This document shows, one piece after another, positions 7,153 to 16,109 of a DNA stretch of 32,177 nt. Each line of letters begins with the position of its first letter. Position 1 is the first letter of the stretch. This DNA is from Glycomyces dulcitolivorans. GTDB lineage: Bacteria; Actinomycetota; Actinomycetes; Mycobacteriales; Micromonosporaceae. The translations under genes were made by a program, and so were the position numbers. The DNA lies in assembly GCF_003265355.1 (NCBI RefSeq), contig NZ_QFRW01000087.1, positions 1 to 32,177 of the forward strand, read 5' to 3'. A model generated the notes under the pieces. It made no database searches, was not told the DNA's origin, and was given only the letters and a program-made list of their open reading frames with translations.

Positions 7153-7443
7153 ATGGCGGATCTTTCTGTCGTCGAGAACGGCGAGGAGCAGCGGTACGAG
7201 CTGCGGGACGATGCTGGAGGCGTGCTCGGGTACCTGGAGTACCTGACGCGGGAGGACTTCGTCGTGCTGCCGCACACCGAGGTCGACCGGTCGCTGCGGG
7301 GGCAGGGCTGGGGGGACCGGCTGGTGCGGCACGCGCTCGACGACCTGCGGGCGAAGGGTGCCAAGGCGTACCCGACCTGCCCGTTCGTGGACCGCTGGAT
7401 GCAGCGCCACGAGGAGTACGAGGACCTCCGCTACCAGCCCTGA
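7153..7443 (+). CDS. Small GNAT-fold N-acetyltransferase (YjdJ type)
   Basis: The 96-residue protein matches the compact single-domain GNAT group. Strands with LGYLEYL and FVVLPHTEV lead into the acetyl-CoA loop SLRGQGWGDRLVRHAL (the R/Q-x-x-G-x-G/A motif), followed by a helix, AYPTCPFV and the terminal HEEY segment. The CPF motif is typical of this group. Full-size GNAT enzymes are 140-180 residues, so this is a minimal version; its substrate is unknown. The message is probably leaderless. Confidence 0.85.
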   Translation: MADLSVVENGEEQRYELRDDAGGVLGYLEYLTREDFVVLPHTEVDRSLRGQGWGDRLVRHALDDLRAKGAKAYPTCPFVDRWMQRHEEYEDLRYQP

Positions 7444-7522
7444 TCGGTCCGGTGCGGACTGTTCACCTCCGCGCAAACTTCGGGTTCAACTGTCGTTCAT
7501 CCGGGGATGAAGCATCTTCAAT

Positions 7523-8008
7523 ATGCTGTCCGCGCTCATCCTGCTGCGCCATGTCTCCGACGACCCCGCCGACCGACTCACGGACGCGCAGTCGCGGCGG
7601 GCCTGGGCCCTTGCCGACTTCTTGCAGCTCTACAACCCGACGACGCTCCTCAGCGGCCCGGGGAGCGCGTGCACCGAGACCTTGGGGCCGCTTGCCAGCC
7701 GCCTCGACCTCCAGAGTTCCGTCTCGGCGGATCTGGCTTCTGACGCGCCTAAGCTTTTGCCTGTTCATGCCGCCGTCTGGCTTGGGGCCCGGGCGCTGCG
7801 GTGTCTGCCCGATCCCCGGCGGACTTCTGTGGTTTGTGCCGAGGGTCCGGTGCTTGCTGCACTGCTTGTCGCAGTGGCGGCCTTGGATGGGCATGACCTT
7901 GCTTTTCATTCGCAGGAGCCTTCGGAGGAGCTGCTTCCCGGTGGCGGGTGGGTGCTGCATCGGGACGATGGGCGATTGGTGGATGTGAAGCCCCTCAGCG
8001 TTCGGTAA
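7523..8008 (+). CDS. Histidine-phosphatase-fold protein lacking catalytic residues
   Basis: The 161-residue product follows the histidine phosphatase (RHG) layout. LILLRHVSDD corresponds to the RHG loop, LTDAQSRRAWALADFL to the LTxxGxxQA helix, LLSGPGSACTETLGPLA to the SSPxxRxxxT segment, and VVCAEGPVLAALL to the VxHGxxIxxL segment. The first His is kept (LRH), but the conserved Arg of the second segment and the second catalytic His are replaced (SGPGSAC, CAEG). It is therefore probably a pseudoenzyme or phospho-ligand binder. The second half has more T-ending codons than its neighbours, suggesting weaker constraint. The ATG at 7523 has only a weak ribosome site (GGGGATG about 15 bases upstream). 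Confidence 0.6.
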   Translation: MLSALILLRHVSDDPADRLTDAQSRRAWALADFLQLYNPTTLLSGPGSACTETLGPLASRLDLQSSVSADLASDAPKLLPVHAAVWLGARALRCLPDPRRTSVVCAEGPVLAALLVAVAALDGHDLAFHSQEPSEELLPGGGWVLHRDDGRLVDVKPLSVR

Positions 8009-8013
8009 ATCGA

Positions 8014-8043
8014 TTGCCTTCGCTGGTCATCCCCGGGTAGGGT
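8014..8043 (+). promoter_or_regulatory. Candidate promoter of the helicase gene
   Basis: TTGCCT (8014-8019) and TAGGGT (8038-8043) are separated by 18 bases, a housekeeping-sigma-like arrangement. The start site would fall near 8050, giving a leader of about 50 bases. I see no rifamycin-associated inverted repeat in this interval. Confidence 0.5.
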
Positions 8044-8100
8044 CTACGGTTCGCCTTTCAGGCATCCGTGATCTCTGACAAATCCACCGGGGAGACTCCT

Positions 8101-10122
8101 GTGTCAGAAGCCGAACTCCAAGCCGAAATCGCCCACCACGCGCGCGCCCGCGACCTCATGGCCGCCATGCGCGACCTGACCGAGGCCATCCACCGCACCT
8201 ACGCCGGCGAATTCGACGAGTCCGGGAAGAACCTCGGCATCGGCGACGTCGGCTCGGACCAGCACTTCGGCTGGGCCATGGCCAACTACACCGTGCCGCG
8301 CCTGGCCGACCTCAGCGACCGCGACATCGCGCTCTACTTCGGCCGCATCTGGATGGACGACGGCGAGGACTTCCACATCGGCCGCCGCCACATCCGCGAC
8401 GAGCGCAACGACCCGATCGTCCTCGACTGGCGCGCGCCCCTCGCCGAGCAGTACTACCGCGCCTCCGTCCACGACCGCCGCGACGTCGCCAAGCGCCGCC
8501 GCTTCGGCTTCCAGGGCGCCCGGCTCACCGGGTTCGAGGACGAGAACCTCGTCCTCGGCGAAGAGGTCGCCTCCGACATCCTCACCGCCGAGATCGAGCG
8601 CCCCCGCACCGGGCCGATGCGCGACATCGTCGCCACCATCCAGCCCGACCAGGACGAGCTCATCCGCCGCGACGCCGCCACGAACCTCTGCGTCCAGGGC
8701 GCCCCCGGCACCGGCAAGACCGCCGTCGGGCTCCACCGCGCCGCCTGGCTCCTCTACAACTACACCGGGAAGCTCACCAAGTCCGGCGTCCTCATCGTCG
8801 GCCCCAACGAGGGGTTCCTCTCCTACATCTCCGGTGTCCTTCCGACCCTTGGTGAGACGTCGGTCTGGCAGACCACCGTCCAGCAGCTCACCGGCGCCCA
8901 CACCGCCGCCGCGACCGACACGCACGAGGCCGCGCTCGTCAAGCACGACGAGCGCATCGCCCTCGTCTGCGAGCGCGCCGTCTGGGGCCACGTCGGCACC
9001 GCCGCCGACGGGGGCATCACCCCCGACGAGGGGCTCCTCATCGCCGACGGCGGCTGGCGCTGGCGGCTCGGGCTGAAGTACCTGGACGAGGCGGTCACGT
9101 TCGCCCGCAAGAACACCCGCACCTACACCGCCGGGCGCAAGGCCGTCGAGGACGCGATCGTGCAGGGCGTGCGCCGCCAGGCCGAGATCCGCTCCGGGCA
9201 CTCCCCGGACTCCAAGTGGGGGACCCGGATCAAGCGCACCGAGGCCGTCCAGGGCTTCATGGAGGCGGTGTGGCCCAAGCTCAACACCAAGACCGTCATG
9301 AAAAAGCTCTACGGCGACAAGACGTTTCGGGATGACGCTACGCGGGGCATCCTGACCGAGGAGGAGGCCTCCCTGCTCGCCGGGAAGCCCACACGGCCGA
9401 CCGCTGCCGACCTGCTCATCTCGGACGAGATCGAGGCCCACCTGAAGCTGCGGGACCCCTCGGACTCGTTCGGCCACATCGTGATCGACGAGGCCCAGGA
9501 CCTGTCCCCGATGCAGTGCCGGGTCATCGCCCGCCGCTCCGGCAAAGGCTCGGTCACCGTCCTCGGCGACCTCGCCCAGGGGACCACGCCGTGGGCCGCC
9601 GCCTCGTGGGCGGACCAGATGCGGCACTTGGGGAAGGACCAGGTCGAGCACACCGAGCTGACGACCGGGTTCCGCGTCCCGGCCGTCATCATCGAGCTCG
9701 CCAACGGGGTCCTGCCGCACCTGCACGTCGACGTCGCCCCCGCCCGGTCGATCCGCTCCGACGGCTCCCTCGACTTTGTGGAGGGCCCCGACCTCGCCGC
9801 GGGCGTGCAGGAAGCGGTCGCCAAGGCGCTCAACGAGGAAGGCCTGGTCGGCGTCATCGCCGCCGACGCGCGCGCGGATGAACTCCGGCCGCTCCTCGAA
9901 GGGACCGAACGGGTCGAGCTCGTCGCCGCGAGCCTCGCGAAGGGCCTCGAATTCGACCACGTCGTAGTCGTCGAACCCGTCGAGATCGTCGAAGCGCCCG
10001 CCACCGGAGGCGCGACGGTCGAAGGAGTCGGCTTGCGGCACTTGTACGTCGCGCTCACCCGCGCCGTCTCGCGGCTCACCGTCGTCCACGCGCGGGAACT
10101 CCCCGCCGAGATGCGCGTCTGA
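8101..10122 (+). CDS. helR: HelD/HelR-like superfamily 1 helicase, RNA-polymerase-associated
   Basis: This 673-residue UvrD-like ATPase has Walker A GAPGTGKT (200-207), Walker B/motif II DEAQD (463-467), motif III-like LGDLAQGTTPW, motif IV-like TTGFRVP and the terminal helicase motif YVALTRA (649-655). The N-terminal arm (AELQAEIAHHARARDL...) and the insertion between the ATPase halves are typical of HelD proteins. These bind RNA polymerase and use ATP to release stalled complexes; actinobacterial HelR members can also displace rifamycins. The GTG at 8101 is preferred because GGGGAG lies five bases upstream; an in-frame GTG at 8068 would add 11 residues without a ribosome site. The symbol rests on family resemblance and resistance is not shown: the characteristic rifamycin-responsive element was not seen upstream. 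Confidence 0.85.
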   Translation: MSEAELQAEIAHHARARDLMAAMRDLTEAIHRTYAGEFDESGKNLGIGDVGSDQHFGWAMANYTVPRLADLSDRDIALYFGRIWMDDGEDFHIGRRHIRDERNDPIVLDWRAPLAEQYYRASVHDRRDVAKRRRFGFQGARLTGFEDENLVLGEEVASDILTAEIERPRTGPMRDIVATIQPDQDELIRRDAATNLCVQGAPGTGKTAVGLHRAAWLLYNYTGKLTKSGVLIVGPNEGFLSYISGVLPTLGETSVWQTTVQQLTGAHTAAATDTHEAALVKHDERIALVCERAVWGHVGTAADGGITPDEGLLIADGGWRWRLGLKYLDEAVTFARKNTRTYTAGRKAVEDAIVQGVRRQAEIRSGHSPDSKWGTRIKRTEAVQGFMEAVWPKLNTKTVMKKLYGDKTFRDDATRGILTEEEASLLAGKPTRPTAADLLISDEIEAHLKLRDPSDSFGHIVIDEAQDLSPMQCRVIARRSGKGSVTVLGDLAQGTTPWAAASWADQMRHLGKDQVEHTELTTGFRVPAVIIELANGVLPHLHVDVAPARSIRSDGSLDFVEGPDLAAGVQEAVAKALNEEGLVGVIAADARADELRPLLEGTERVELVAASLAKGLEFDHVVVVEPVEIVEAPATGGATVEGVGLRHLYVALTRAVSRLTVVHARELPAEMRV

Positions 10123-10416
10123 GGAGTTCAACGGGGAGTCACCGGGTCTGATGTGGTCCCCGCCTCTGGTTTCATACCGATTTGATCACAATCAGCGAAC
10201 GCCGCGGCGAACGCCTGGATTGTCATCGAAAACCATGAAATCCGCGGGTCCCTTGCAGAAACGGCCTCCAACGGTCTTCACCTGCGAATACTTCCCTCCA
10301 CCGCGCCTCATTCGTACCCATTGGACGGTCAATGAGGACACTTGGGGCGCGGTGGCATCCCATGCTCATATTCGCCTAGAGCCGTGCGAATCGGTTCGAG
10401 GAACATGAGGAGTGGG
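10123..10416 (+). promoter_or_regulatory. Upstream region of binding-protein gene A, with 12-bp-spaced direct repeat
   Basis: No gene is seen. A direct repeat of GCGAACGCC occurs at 10195-10203 and 10207-10215 (12-base period), and a short inverted repeat CATTG/CAATG at 10319-10334. Composition is lower in GC than the flanking genes, as expected of a promoter region. No clear -35/-10 pair could be fixed. Confidence 0.4.
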
Positions 10417-12174
10417 ATGTTGCGAGCAAGGCGACCCGGCCTCGGCGCCATCGGCGTCGGCGCCGCCCTGGTCATGGTCGCGGGCGGCACCACCGCCTGC
10501 GGAGCCGGAACGGACGCCGGCGACCCCGGCTTCGAGGACTGCGCGACCGACCCGGTCGCCTGCAACTCCGGCGAACGCGCCGACGGCGGCGAGATCACCT
10601 GGGGCATCGACGGCTCCTGGACCGGCTGGAACCCCAACCGCAGCGCCGAGTACACCGTCTACGCCCTCCAGGTCACCGCCCCCTACTGGCCCGCCGTCGG
10701 CCAGTTCGACCAGCAGGCCGACTGGGTCGTCAACGACGCGATCTTCGCCGAGGACCCCGAACTCGTCAACGAGAGCCCCATGCAGGTCGAGTACACCCTC
10801 AACCCCGACGCCAACTGGGGCGACGGCAACCCCATCGGCCTCGACGACTTCGTCTACACCTGGTACGCCCGCTCCGGCGACACCGCCCTCTGCGACGGCT
10901 GCACCCCCGCCGCCGCCACCGCCGCCGAAGTCGCCTCCATCGAAGAGGGCCGCACCGCCGACAAGGTCGTCATCACCTACACCGACGCGTACGCCTCCTC
11001 CGAATGGAAGTACGAACCCGTCCTCTCCAACCCCGCCCACATCGCCGACGAGCAGGGCCTCGACTGGAAGAACGACCCCGCGGCCATGACCGCCGCCGAG
11101 GAGTACTTCTCCGCCACCGTCCCCACCTGGTCCGCCGGGCCCTTCAAGATGGCCGACGGCAAGACCGGCGAGTACGCGATCTTCGAACCCAACGAGGACT
11201 GGGCCGGCTCCGCCGAGGTCACCCTCGACAAGCTCACCCTCAAGTCCTTCGACTCCCTCGAATCGATCATCACCGAGATCCGCCAGGGCAACGTCGACGG
11301 CGCCAGCCCCGGCAACATCAGCGCCGAGAACGTCGTCCAGCTCGCCGGCGAGGGCGGCATCAACTTCAACGTCGACCGCGGCCCCCTGTGGCACCACATC
11401 GACATCAACGTCAACAACGAGTTCCTCTCCGACCCGGCTCTCAGAACCGCCGTCTTCCAGGCCATCGACGTCGAAGAGATCATCGCCCGCACCTACGCCA
11501 ACGTCCAGTCCGACGCCTCCCGCAAGCTCAACCACCTGTACCGCAACGACTCCCCGAGCTTCCAGGACCACATCACCTCCACCGGCCAGGGCGCCGGCGA
11601 CATGGAGATGGCCCGCGACACCCTCCTCGCCGCGGACTACGACTGGGACGACGAAGGCCGCCTCCGCGACCCCGAAGGCGAACTCGTCACCTTCAACTAC
11701 CGGTACGCCGACGGCTCCGACGACCGCCAGACCATGGCCGACCTCGTCGCCTTCAACCTCGCCGACATCGGCATCCAGGTCGAACTCAAGTCCTTCCCCG
11801 CCGCCGAGCTCGGCCCCACCCTCAACGACTCGAACTTCGACATGGTCGCCTTCGGCTGGACCTCCCAGCCCGTCATCGTCAACTCCGCCCGCCAGTTCTG
11901 GGCCTCCGACGCCCCCACCAACTACGGCCGGCTCGACGACCCCGAACTCGACGCGCTCATCGACAGCCTCGCCCTCGAACCGGACCCCGACAAGGCCGCC
12001 CTCATCGGCAACCAGATCGCCGAGCAGGTCGTCCAGGACGCCTACCAGCTCCCGCTCGTCAACACCCCGGTCGCCATCATCGCCACCCCCGAACTCGTCA
12101 ACGTCCGCGACAACTGGGCCTCACAGCAGCGGGCCCTCTACAACGTCGCCGAATGGGGCATCAGAGCAGCGTGA
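10417..12174 (+). CDS. Solute-binding lipoprotein A of five (SBP_bac_5 family, A/E type)
   Basis: This 585-residue periplasm-type receptor of an Opp/Dpp-class importer carries a lipoprotein signal (basic MLRARRP, hydrophobic core, TTAC with Cys28). Family hallmarks are WGDGNPIGLDDFVYTWY (the WsDGxPvtAeDv motif), the VTLDKLTLKSF segment with ITEIRQGNVDG, LRTAVFQAIDVEEI and the GWTSQP hinge region. With E it forms a subfamily: an early Cys pair followed by NSGERADGGE, a CDGC motif near residue 163, SNPAHIADEQGLDWKNDP, and an ending NVRDNWASQQRALYN. ATG 10417 is chosen for GAGGAG (10407-10412); the ATG at 10405 would add four residues. A hairpin follows the stop. The ligand is probably a peptide or oligosaccharide and cannot be told from sequence. 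Confidence 0.88.
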   Translation: MLRARRPGLGAIGVGAALVMVAGGTTACGAGTDAGDPGFEDCATDPVACNSGERADGGEITWGIDGSWTGWNPNRSAEYTVYALQVTAPYWPAVGQFDQQADWVVNDAIFAEDPELVNESPMQVEYTLNPDANWGDGNPIGLDDFVYTWYARSGDTALCDGCTPAAATAAEVASIEEGRTADKVVITYTDAYASSEWKYEPVLSNPAHIADEQGLDWKNDPAAMTAAEEYFSATVPTWSAGPFKMADGKTGEYAIFEPNEDWAGSAEVTLDKLTLKSFDSLESIITEIRQGNVDGASPGNISAENVVQLAGEGGINFNVDRGPLWHHIDINVNNEFLSDPALRTAVFQAIDVEEIIARTYANVQSDASRKLNHLYRNDSPSFQDHITSTGQGAGDMEMARDTLLAADYDWDDEGRLRDPEGELVTFNYRYADGSDDRQTMADLVAFNLADIGIQVELKSFPAAELGPTLNDSNFDMVAFGWTSQPVIVNSARQFWASDAPTNYGRLDDPELDALIDSLALEPDPDKAALIGNQIAEQVVQDAYQLPLVNTPVAIIATPELVNVRDNWASQQRALYNVAEWGIRAA

Positions 12175-12182
12175 CGCTCGCG

Positions 12183-12221
12183 AACAGGGCCGGTGCATTC
12201 CGCACCGGCTCTGTTTCTTTT
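12183..12221 (+). terminator. Terminator after binding-protein gene A
   Basis: A 14-pair stem (12183-12196 with 12202-12215, one G-T wobble), an ATTCC loop and a T-rich tail TCTTTT begin eight bases after the stop. It is the only hairpin of the receptor array with a clear T tract. Confidence 0.85.
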
Positions 12222-12342
12222 GGGGGCGAAGCCCCGCTGTTTTGCCTGAAACTCCCCGAAATCATCCTTTCCAGGTGTAACGATGTCCCAGTCGCGTCCT
12301 CGTGGGCGCGGAACCACAGAGGACTCACAGGGGAGTGGTCAT

Positions 12343-14031
12343 ATGCGACCTGCAAGGGCAACCGCGCTGGCCGTGGCCGGTGCGGCGGCGCTCGCGGCGG
12401 GGGCGCTCGGCGCCTGCGGCGGCGGCAGCGACGGCGGCAGCGGCGACGGCGACGTCACCTGGGCGATCAGCTCGGGCTGGGACTCGTGGAACCCGAACAC
12501 GAGCGAGGGCAACAACAGCTACCTCAACCAGGTGCTGACCCCCATGGCCGCCTCCTTCGGCGACTTCAACCAGGACGGCGACTTCGTCTACAACGACGCC
12601 GTCCTCGCCAAGCTCCCCGAGCTCACGTCCGAGGCGCCGCTGACCGTGGCCTACACCCTCAACGAGAACGCCCAGTGGTCCGACGGCAAGCCGATCCGCG
12701 CCGAGGACTTCACCTACATCTGGTACCAGATGTCGGGCAACGCCGACTACTGCAACCAGGAGCAGTGCGCGCCCGCCACCACCGACTGGGGCGCGAACGT
12801 CGCCTCCATCGCCGAGGCCGACGGCGTCGTCACCGTCACCTACGTCGACGGGTACCTCAACCCCGAGTGGCAGTTCGCCTTCCCGAACCTCATGCCCAGC
12901 CACATCATCGAGTCCAACGGCTTCGAGAACTGGCAGAGCGACCCGGCCGTCATGGGCAACAGCGCCGACTGGCTCGGCACCACCGCGCCCACCTGGTCGG
13001 CCGGGCCCTACACGCCCACCGACTCGGCCGTCGGCGACTACGTCATCTACGAGCCCAACGAGAACTACCAGGGCAGCGTCGACCCCGGCCTGACCAAGCT
13101 GACCCTCCGGGTCGTGGAGGGCACCGACGCCATCGTCACCGCCCTGCGCAACGGCGAGATCGACGGCTCCTGGCCCAGCGAGTTCAGCCAGGAGGAGCTC
13201 GACAAGCTCGACGGCGACGACGCCATCAAGACCGAGGTCTACGAGGGCAACGTCTGGCTCCACATCGACACGAACACCAAGAACGCGTTCCTGTCCGACC
13301 AGGTCCTGCGCCAGGCCGTGTTCACCGCGATCGACAACGAAGAGCTCATCTCCCGCGCGTACCCCGATACCGAGGTCGCGGCCCGCACCAACCACTTCTT
13401 CAGCCAGACCAGCCAGTTCCACGAGGACTTCCTCAGCCAGACCGACCCGCAGCAGGGCTCGGGCGACGCCGACGCCGCCAACGCCGCGCTCACCGCGGCC
13501 GGCTACACCACCGGCGACACGCTGATGACGCCCGACGGCGACGCCGTCTCGCTGACCTTCCGCTACGGCGAGGGCGACGCGACCCGCACGCTCATCGGCG
13601 AGGTCGTCCAGTCCCAGCTCGCCGAGATCGGCGTCGACGTGAAGCTCACGGCGATCCCCGACGGCCAGCTCGGCACCGTCCTCTCCGAAGCCGACTTCGA
13701 CCTGGTCGTCTTCGGCTGGTCCGGCACGCCCGCGTTCACGACCGCGCCGTTCCAGTACTTCGGCTCCGAGTCGGGCTCGAACTTCGGCTCCTACTCGCTC
13801 GACGGACTCGACGAGGCGATCGCCAAGGTCACCTCGACCACCTCGCTCGAAGAGGCCGCCGGGTTCGCCAACGACGTCGAGGGCATGGTCATGCCCGCCG
13901 CGTTCACGCTGCCGCTGCTCGACGAGCCGCAGTCGACCATCTACAACCAGAACCTGCTGACCGGGGTGACCCCGAACGGCAACAGCCAGTCCGGCCCGCT
14001 CTGGGATGTTCAGAACTGGAAGCCCGCGTAA
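12343..14031 (+). CDS. Solute-binding lipoprotein B of five (SBP_bac_5 family, B/C/D type)
   Basis: The 562-residue receptor has signal peptide MRPARATALAV... and lipobox LGAC (Cys25), followed by a flexible Gly/Ser/Asp linker. It contains AQWSDGKPIRAEDFTYIWY, TALRNGEIDGSWPSEFSQEEL, LRQAVFTAIDNEEL and the FGWSGTPAFTTAPFQYF segment that characterises the B/C/D subfamily. Where A and E have CxGC it has CNQEQC, and C and D have no cysteines, so B looks intermediate. ATG 12343 is chosen because GGGGAG lies seven bases upstream and the signal peptide starts there; an in-frame ATG at 12283 would add an unlikely hydrophilic extension. It has its own upstream region of about 120 bases after the terminator of gene A. 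Ligand unknown. Confidence 0.88.
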   Translation: MRPARATALAVAGAAALAAGALGACGGGSDGGSGDGDVTWAISSGWDSWNPNTSEGNNSYLNQVLTPMAASFGDFNQDGDFVYNDAVLAKLPELTSEAPLTVAYTLNENAQWSDGKPIRAEDFTYIWYQMSGNADYCNQEQCAPATTDWGANVASIAEADGVVTVTYVDGYLNPEWQFAFPNLMPSHIIESNGFENWQSDPAVMGNSADWLGTTAPTWSAGPYTPTDSAVGDYVIYEPNENYQGSVDPGLTKLTLRVVEGTDAIVTALRNGEIDGSWPSEFSQEELDKLDGDDAIKTEVYEGNVWLHIDTNTKNAFLSDQVLRQAVFTAIDNEELISRAYPDTEVAARTNHFFSQTSQFHEDFLSQTDPQQGSGDADAANAALTAAGYTTGDTLMTPDGDAVSLTFRYGEGDATRTLIGEVVQSQLAEIGVDVKLTAIPDGQLGTVLSEADFDLVVFGWSGTPAFTTAPFQYFGSESGSNFGSYSLDGLDEAIAKVTSTTSLEEAAGFANDVEGMVMPAAFTLPLLDEPQSTIYNQNLLTGVTPNGNSQSGPLWDVQNWKPA

Positions 14032-14050
14032 GCGAAACAGCTGAAAAAGA

Positions 14051-14076
14051 GGGGTCGCCCGGGTCCGGGCGGCCCC
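14051..14076 (+). terminator. Hairpin after binding-protein gene B
   Basis: An 11-pair stem (14051-14061 with 14066-14076, one T-G wobble) with a four-base loop lies 20 bases after the stop. It has no T tract; it is a probable terminator or message-end stabiliser. Confidence 0.65.
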
Positions 14077-14155
14077 TTCGCCGCATATCGGTGGGGTAAC
14101 AATGATCCGCCAAATCCGTACCGAGACGTTCCCTTCGACAGGTCGACATGGCACC

Positions 14156-14177
14156 GTTTGTCGCAGTACTGCCGAGG
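14156..14177 (+). promoter_or_regulatory. Leader element shared with binding-protein gene D
   Basis: This 22-base segment matches 16179-16200 at 18 of 22 positions and lies at nearly the same distance from the start codon (98 versus 105 bases). Conservation outside coding sequence suggests a shared promoter or operator inherited through the C/D duplication. TTTGTC could serve as a -35. Confidence 0.45.
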
Positions 14178-14274
14178 CGGCCGTCCGCCCCCTCTGCGCT
14201 CCGGTCGGCGACGGCGCCTCCCCGGTCCGCGAACGGGCGCTCCCCTCGGCCGACCCAATGGAGGAGACACAGCA

Positions 14275-15981
14275 ATGGCTCTTACCCGTAGAGCACTCGG
14301 CGGACTGACCATCGGCGGGTCTTCCGCTCTCATGCTGGCGGCCTGCGGCGGCAACGAGGAAGACGGCGGCGAGGCCAGCGGCGAGCTGGTCTGGGCGATC
14401 GCGTACCCGTGGGAAGCCTGGAACGAGAACACGAGCACCGGCAACAACTCGGCCGGCCACCTCGCGATGACCCCGATGATCTCGGTCGGCGCGAACGGCT
14501 ACGACTTCGACCCCGACGGCAACGTCTTCTACGACGACGCCATCTTCGAGGGCGAGCCCGAGCTCATCAGCGAAGCCCCGATGCAGATCCAGGTGACCCT
14601 CAAGGAGGGCGCCCAGTGGTCGGACGGCAAGCCGGTCCGCCTGGAGGACTTCATCTTCCAGTGGTACTCGGTCTCCGGCCTGCCCGAGCACGCCAACCAG
14701 GAGAAGGCCCTCCCGGCCAGCACCGCGTGGGGCTCCACCGTGGCCTCCATCGAGGAGCCCGAGCCCGGCGTCATCGTCTTCACCTTCGTCGAGGGCACCG
14801 TCGACCCGGAGTGGAAGTTCACCGGCGGCGTCTACCTGCCCAGCCACTACGCCGAGGAAGAGGGCGGCTTCGCCACCTGGGCGTCCGACCCCGAGGTCAT
14901 GGGCGACGCGATCACCTGGTTCAACGAGAACCTGTGGACCGTCGTCACCGGCCCGTACAAGCCGGTCGACAACAAGCTCGGCGAGTACATCGTCTACGAG
15001 CCCAACGAGAAGTACCAGGGCTCCAAGACCGCCAAGTTCACCAAGCTCACGATGAAGCCGGTCACGGGCATCGAGGCCGAGGTCACCGAGCTGCGGCAGG
15101 GCACCATCGCCGGCTGCTGGCCCAACGACTTCAGCCTGGAGATCCTCCAGGAGCTGGACGAGAACCCCGAGGAGTGGAAGTACGAGACGTACGCGGGGGC
15201 GACCTGGTCGCACTTCGACATCAACGTGCGCAACGGCTTCCTCAAGGACGTCGAGCTCCGCAAGGCCGTCTTCACGACGATCGACATCGAGGAGATCAAG
15301 TCGCGGGCCTTCCCCGGGACCGAGGCCCCCTGGCTGGGCAACCACTTCTTCACCGAGGACAGCCCCTACTACCAGGACTACACGGGCCCGGCGAACTACG
15401 GCCAGGGCGACCTCGACGGCGCCAAGGCCATCCTCACCGCGGCCGGGTACGAGTGGAACGGCGACGGCAAGCTGGAGAAGGACGGCGAGCAGATCGTCTT
15501 CAACTTCCGCTTCGCCTCCTCCAACGAGATCCGCAAGCTCACCGGCGAGATCATCCAGGCCCAGCTGGAGCCGCTCGGCATCGACCTGGAGCTGAAGGGC
15601 TTCGGCGACGAGGACTTCTCGGCGACGCTCGCCAGCGCCGACTTCGACATGATCGTGTTCTCGTGGGTTGGCAGCCCGGCGTTCACCACCGGTCCGAACC
15701 AGTACTTCTCGACGGACTCGGCCTCGAACTACGGCGGCTACGACGACGCGGTGATCAACGAGCTGCTCCCGAAGGTCCGCGGCACGTTCGACATGGACGA
15801 GTCGGCCGACTTCGCGAACCAGATCAGCGCCCAGGCGGTCGCGCAGGCGTACACCCTGCCGCTGTACTCCAGCCCGCTGTCGGTCCTGTGGAACTCCTCG
15901 CTCGTGGACCTGTCCGACCCGGTGAACCCGTCCAGTCAGGCGGGCCCGGTGTGGAACGTCCGCGAGTGGCAGGCCCCGTGA
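14275..15981 (+). CDS. Solute-binding lipoprotein C of five (Tat-type signal, B/C/D type)
   Basis: The 568-residue receptor starts MALTRRALGGLTIGGS, a twin-arginine signal, ending in lipobox LAAC (Cys24). C and D therefore probably leave the cell folded through Tat, whereas A, B and E carry Sec-type signals. Family motifs are AQWSDGKPVRLEDFIFQWY, TELRQGTIAGCWPNDFSLE, LRKAVFTTIDIEEI and FSWVGSPAFTTGPNQYF. The N-terminal 15 residues are identical to D, showing common descent by duplication. ATG 14275 follows GAGGAG (14261-14266) by eight bases; a longer frame upstream lacks a signal peptide. It has its own terminator at 16046. Ligand unknown; clear divergence from D in the body suggests a different preference. 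Confidence 0.88.
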   Translation: MALTRRALGGLTIGGSSALMLAACGGNEEDGGEASGELVWAIAYPWEAWNENTSTGNNSAGHLAMTPMISVGANGYDFDPDGNVFYDDAIFEGEPELISEAPMQIQVTLKEGAQWSDGKPVRLEDFIFQWYSVSGLPEHANQEKALPASTAWGSTVASIEEPEPGVIVFTFVEGTVDPEWKFTGGVYLPSHYAEEEGGFATWASDPEVMGDAITWFNENLWTVVTGPYKPVDNKLGEYIVYEPNEKYQGSKTAKFTKLTMKPVTGIEAEVTELRQGTIAGCWPNDFSLEILQELDENPEEWKYETYAGATWSHFDINVRNGFLKDVELRKAVFTTIDIEEIKSRAFPGTEAPWLGNHFFTEDSPYYQDYTGPANYGQGDLDGAKAILTAAGYEWNGDGKLEKDGEQIVFNFRFASSNEIRKLTGEIIQAQLEPLGIDLELKGFGDEDFSATLASADFDMIVFSWVGSPAFTTGPNQYFSTDSASNYGGYDDAVINELLPKVRGTFDMDESADFANQISAQAVAQAYTLPLYSSPLSVLWNSSLVDLSDPVNPSSQAGPVWNVREWQAP

Positions 15982-16045
15982 TCGGAGGACTGTGATTTGC
16001 GGAGTTGATTCGCAACAGTCCGTCCCGATAATTCACTGAATTCCC

Positions 16046-16076
16046 CCGTGGGGCCGATGCCACATCGGCCCCACGG
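16046..16076 (+). terminator. Perfect hairpin after binding-protein gene C
   Basis: A perfect 14-pair stem (16046-16059 with 16063-16076) encloses a three-base loop, 65 bases after the stop. There is no long T run; probable terminator. Confidence 0.7.
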
Positions 16077-16109
16077 TCCATTCAGACCACACGCGCCAGG
16101 GCGCAAAGT

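Noticed and set aside
8009-8100. Rifamycin-associated element upstream of the helicase gene
   Set aside because: The interval contains a normal promoter-like pair but no inverted repeat of the expected kind, so rifamycin induction is not supported.
8104-10131. 675-codon minus-strand frame opposite the helicase gene
   Set aside because: Same artefact of codon bias: no recognisable motif and no ribosome site, while the plus strand encodes a complete SF1 helicase.
12325-15345. Very long minus-strand open frame opposite receptor genes B and C
   Set aside because: Its low-complexity Gly/Val/Asp/Leu/Arg-rich product is a mirror of high third-position GC on the plus strand. The plus frames show clear family motifs, signals and ribosome sites. 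Similar mirrors oppose the xylanase, helicase, MFS and Opp genes.
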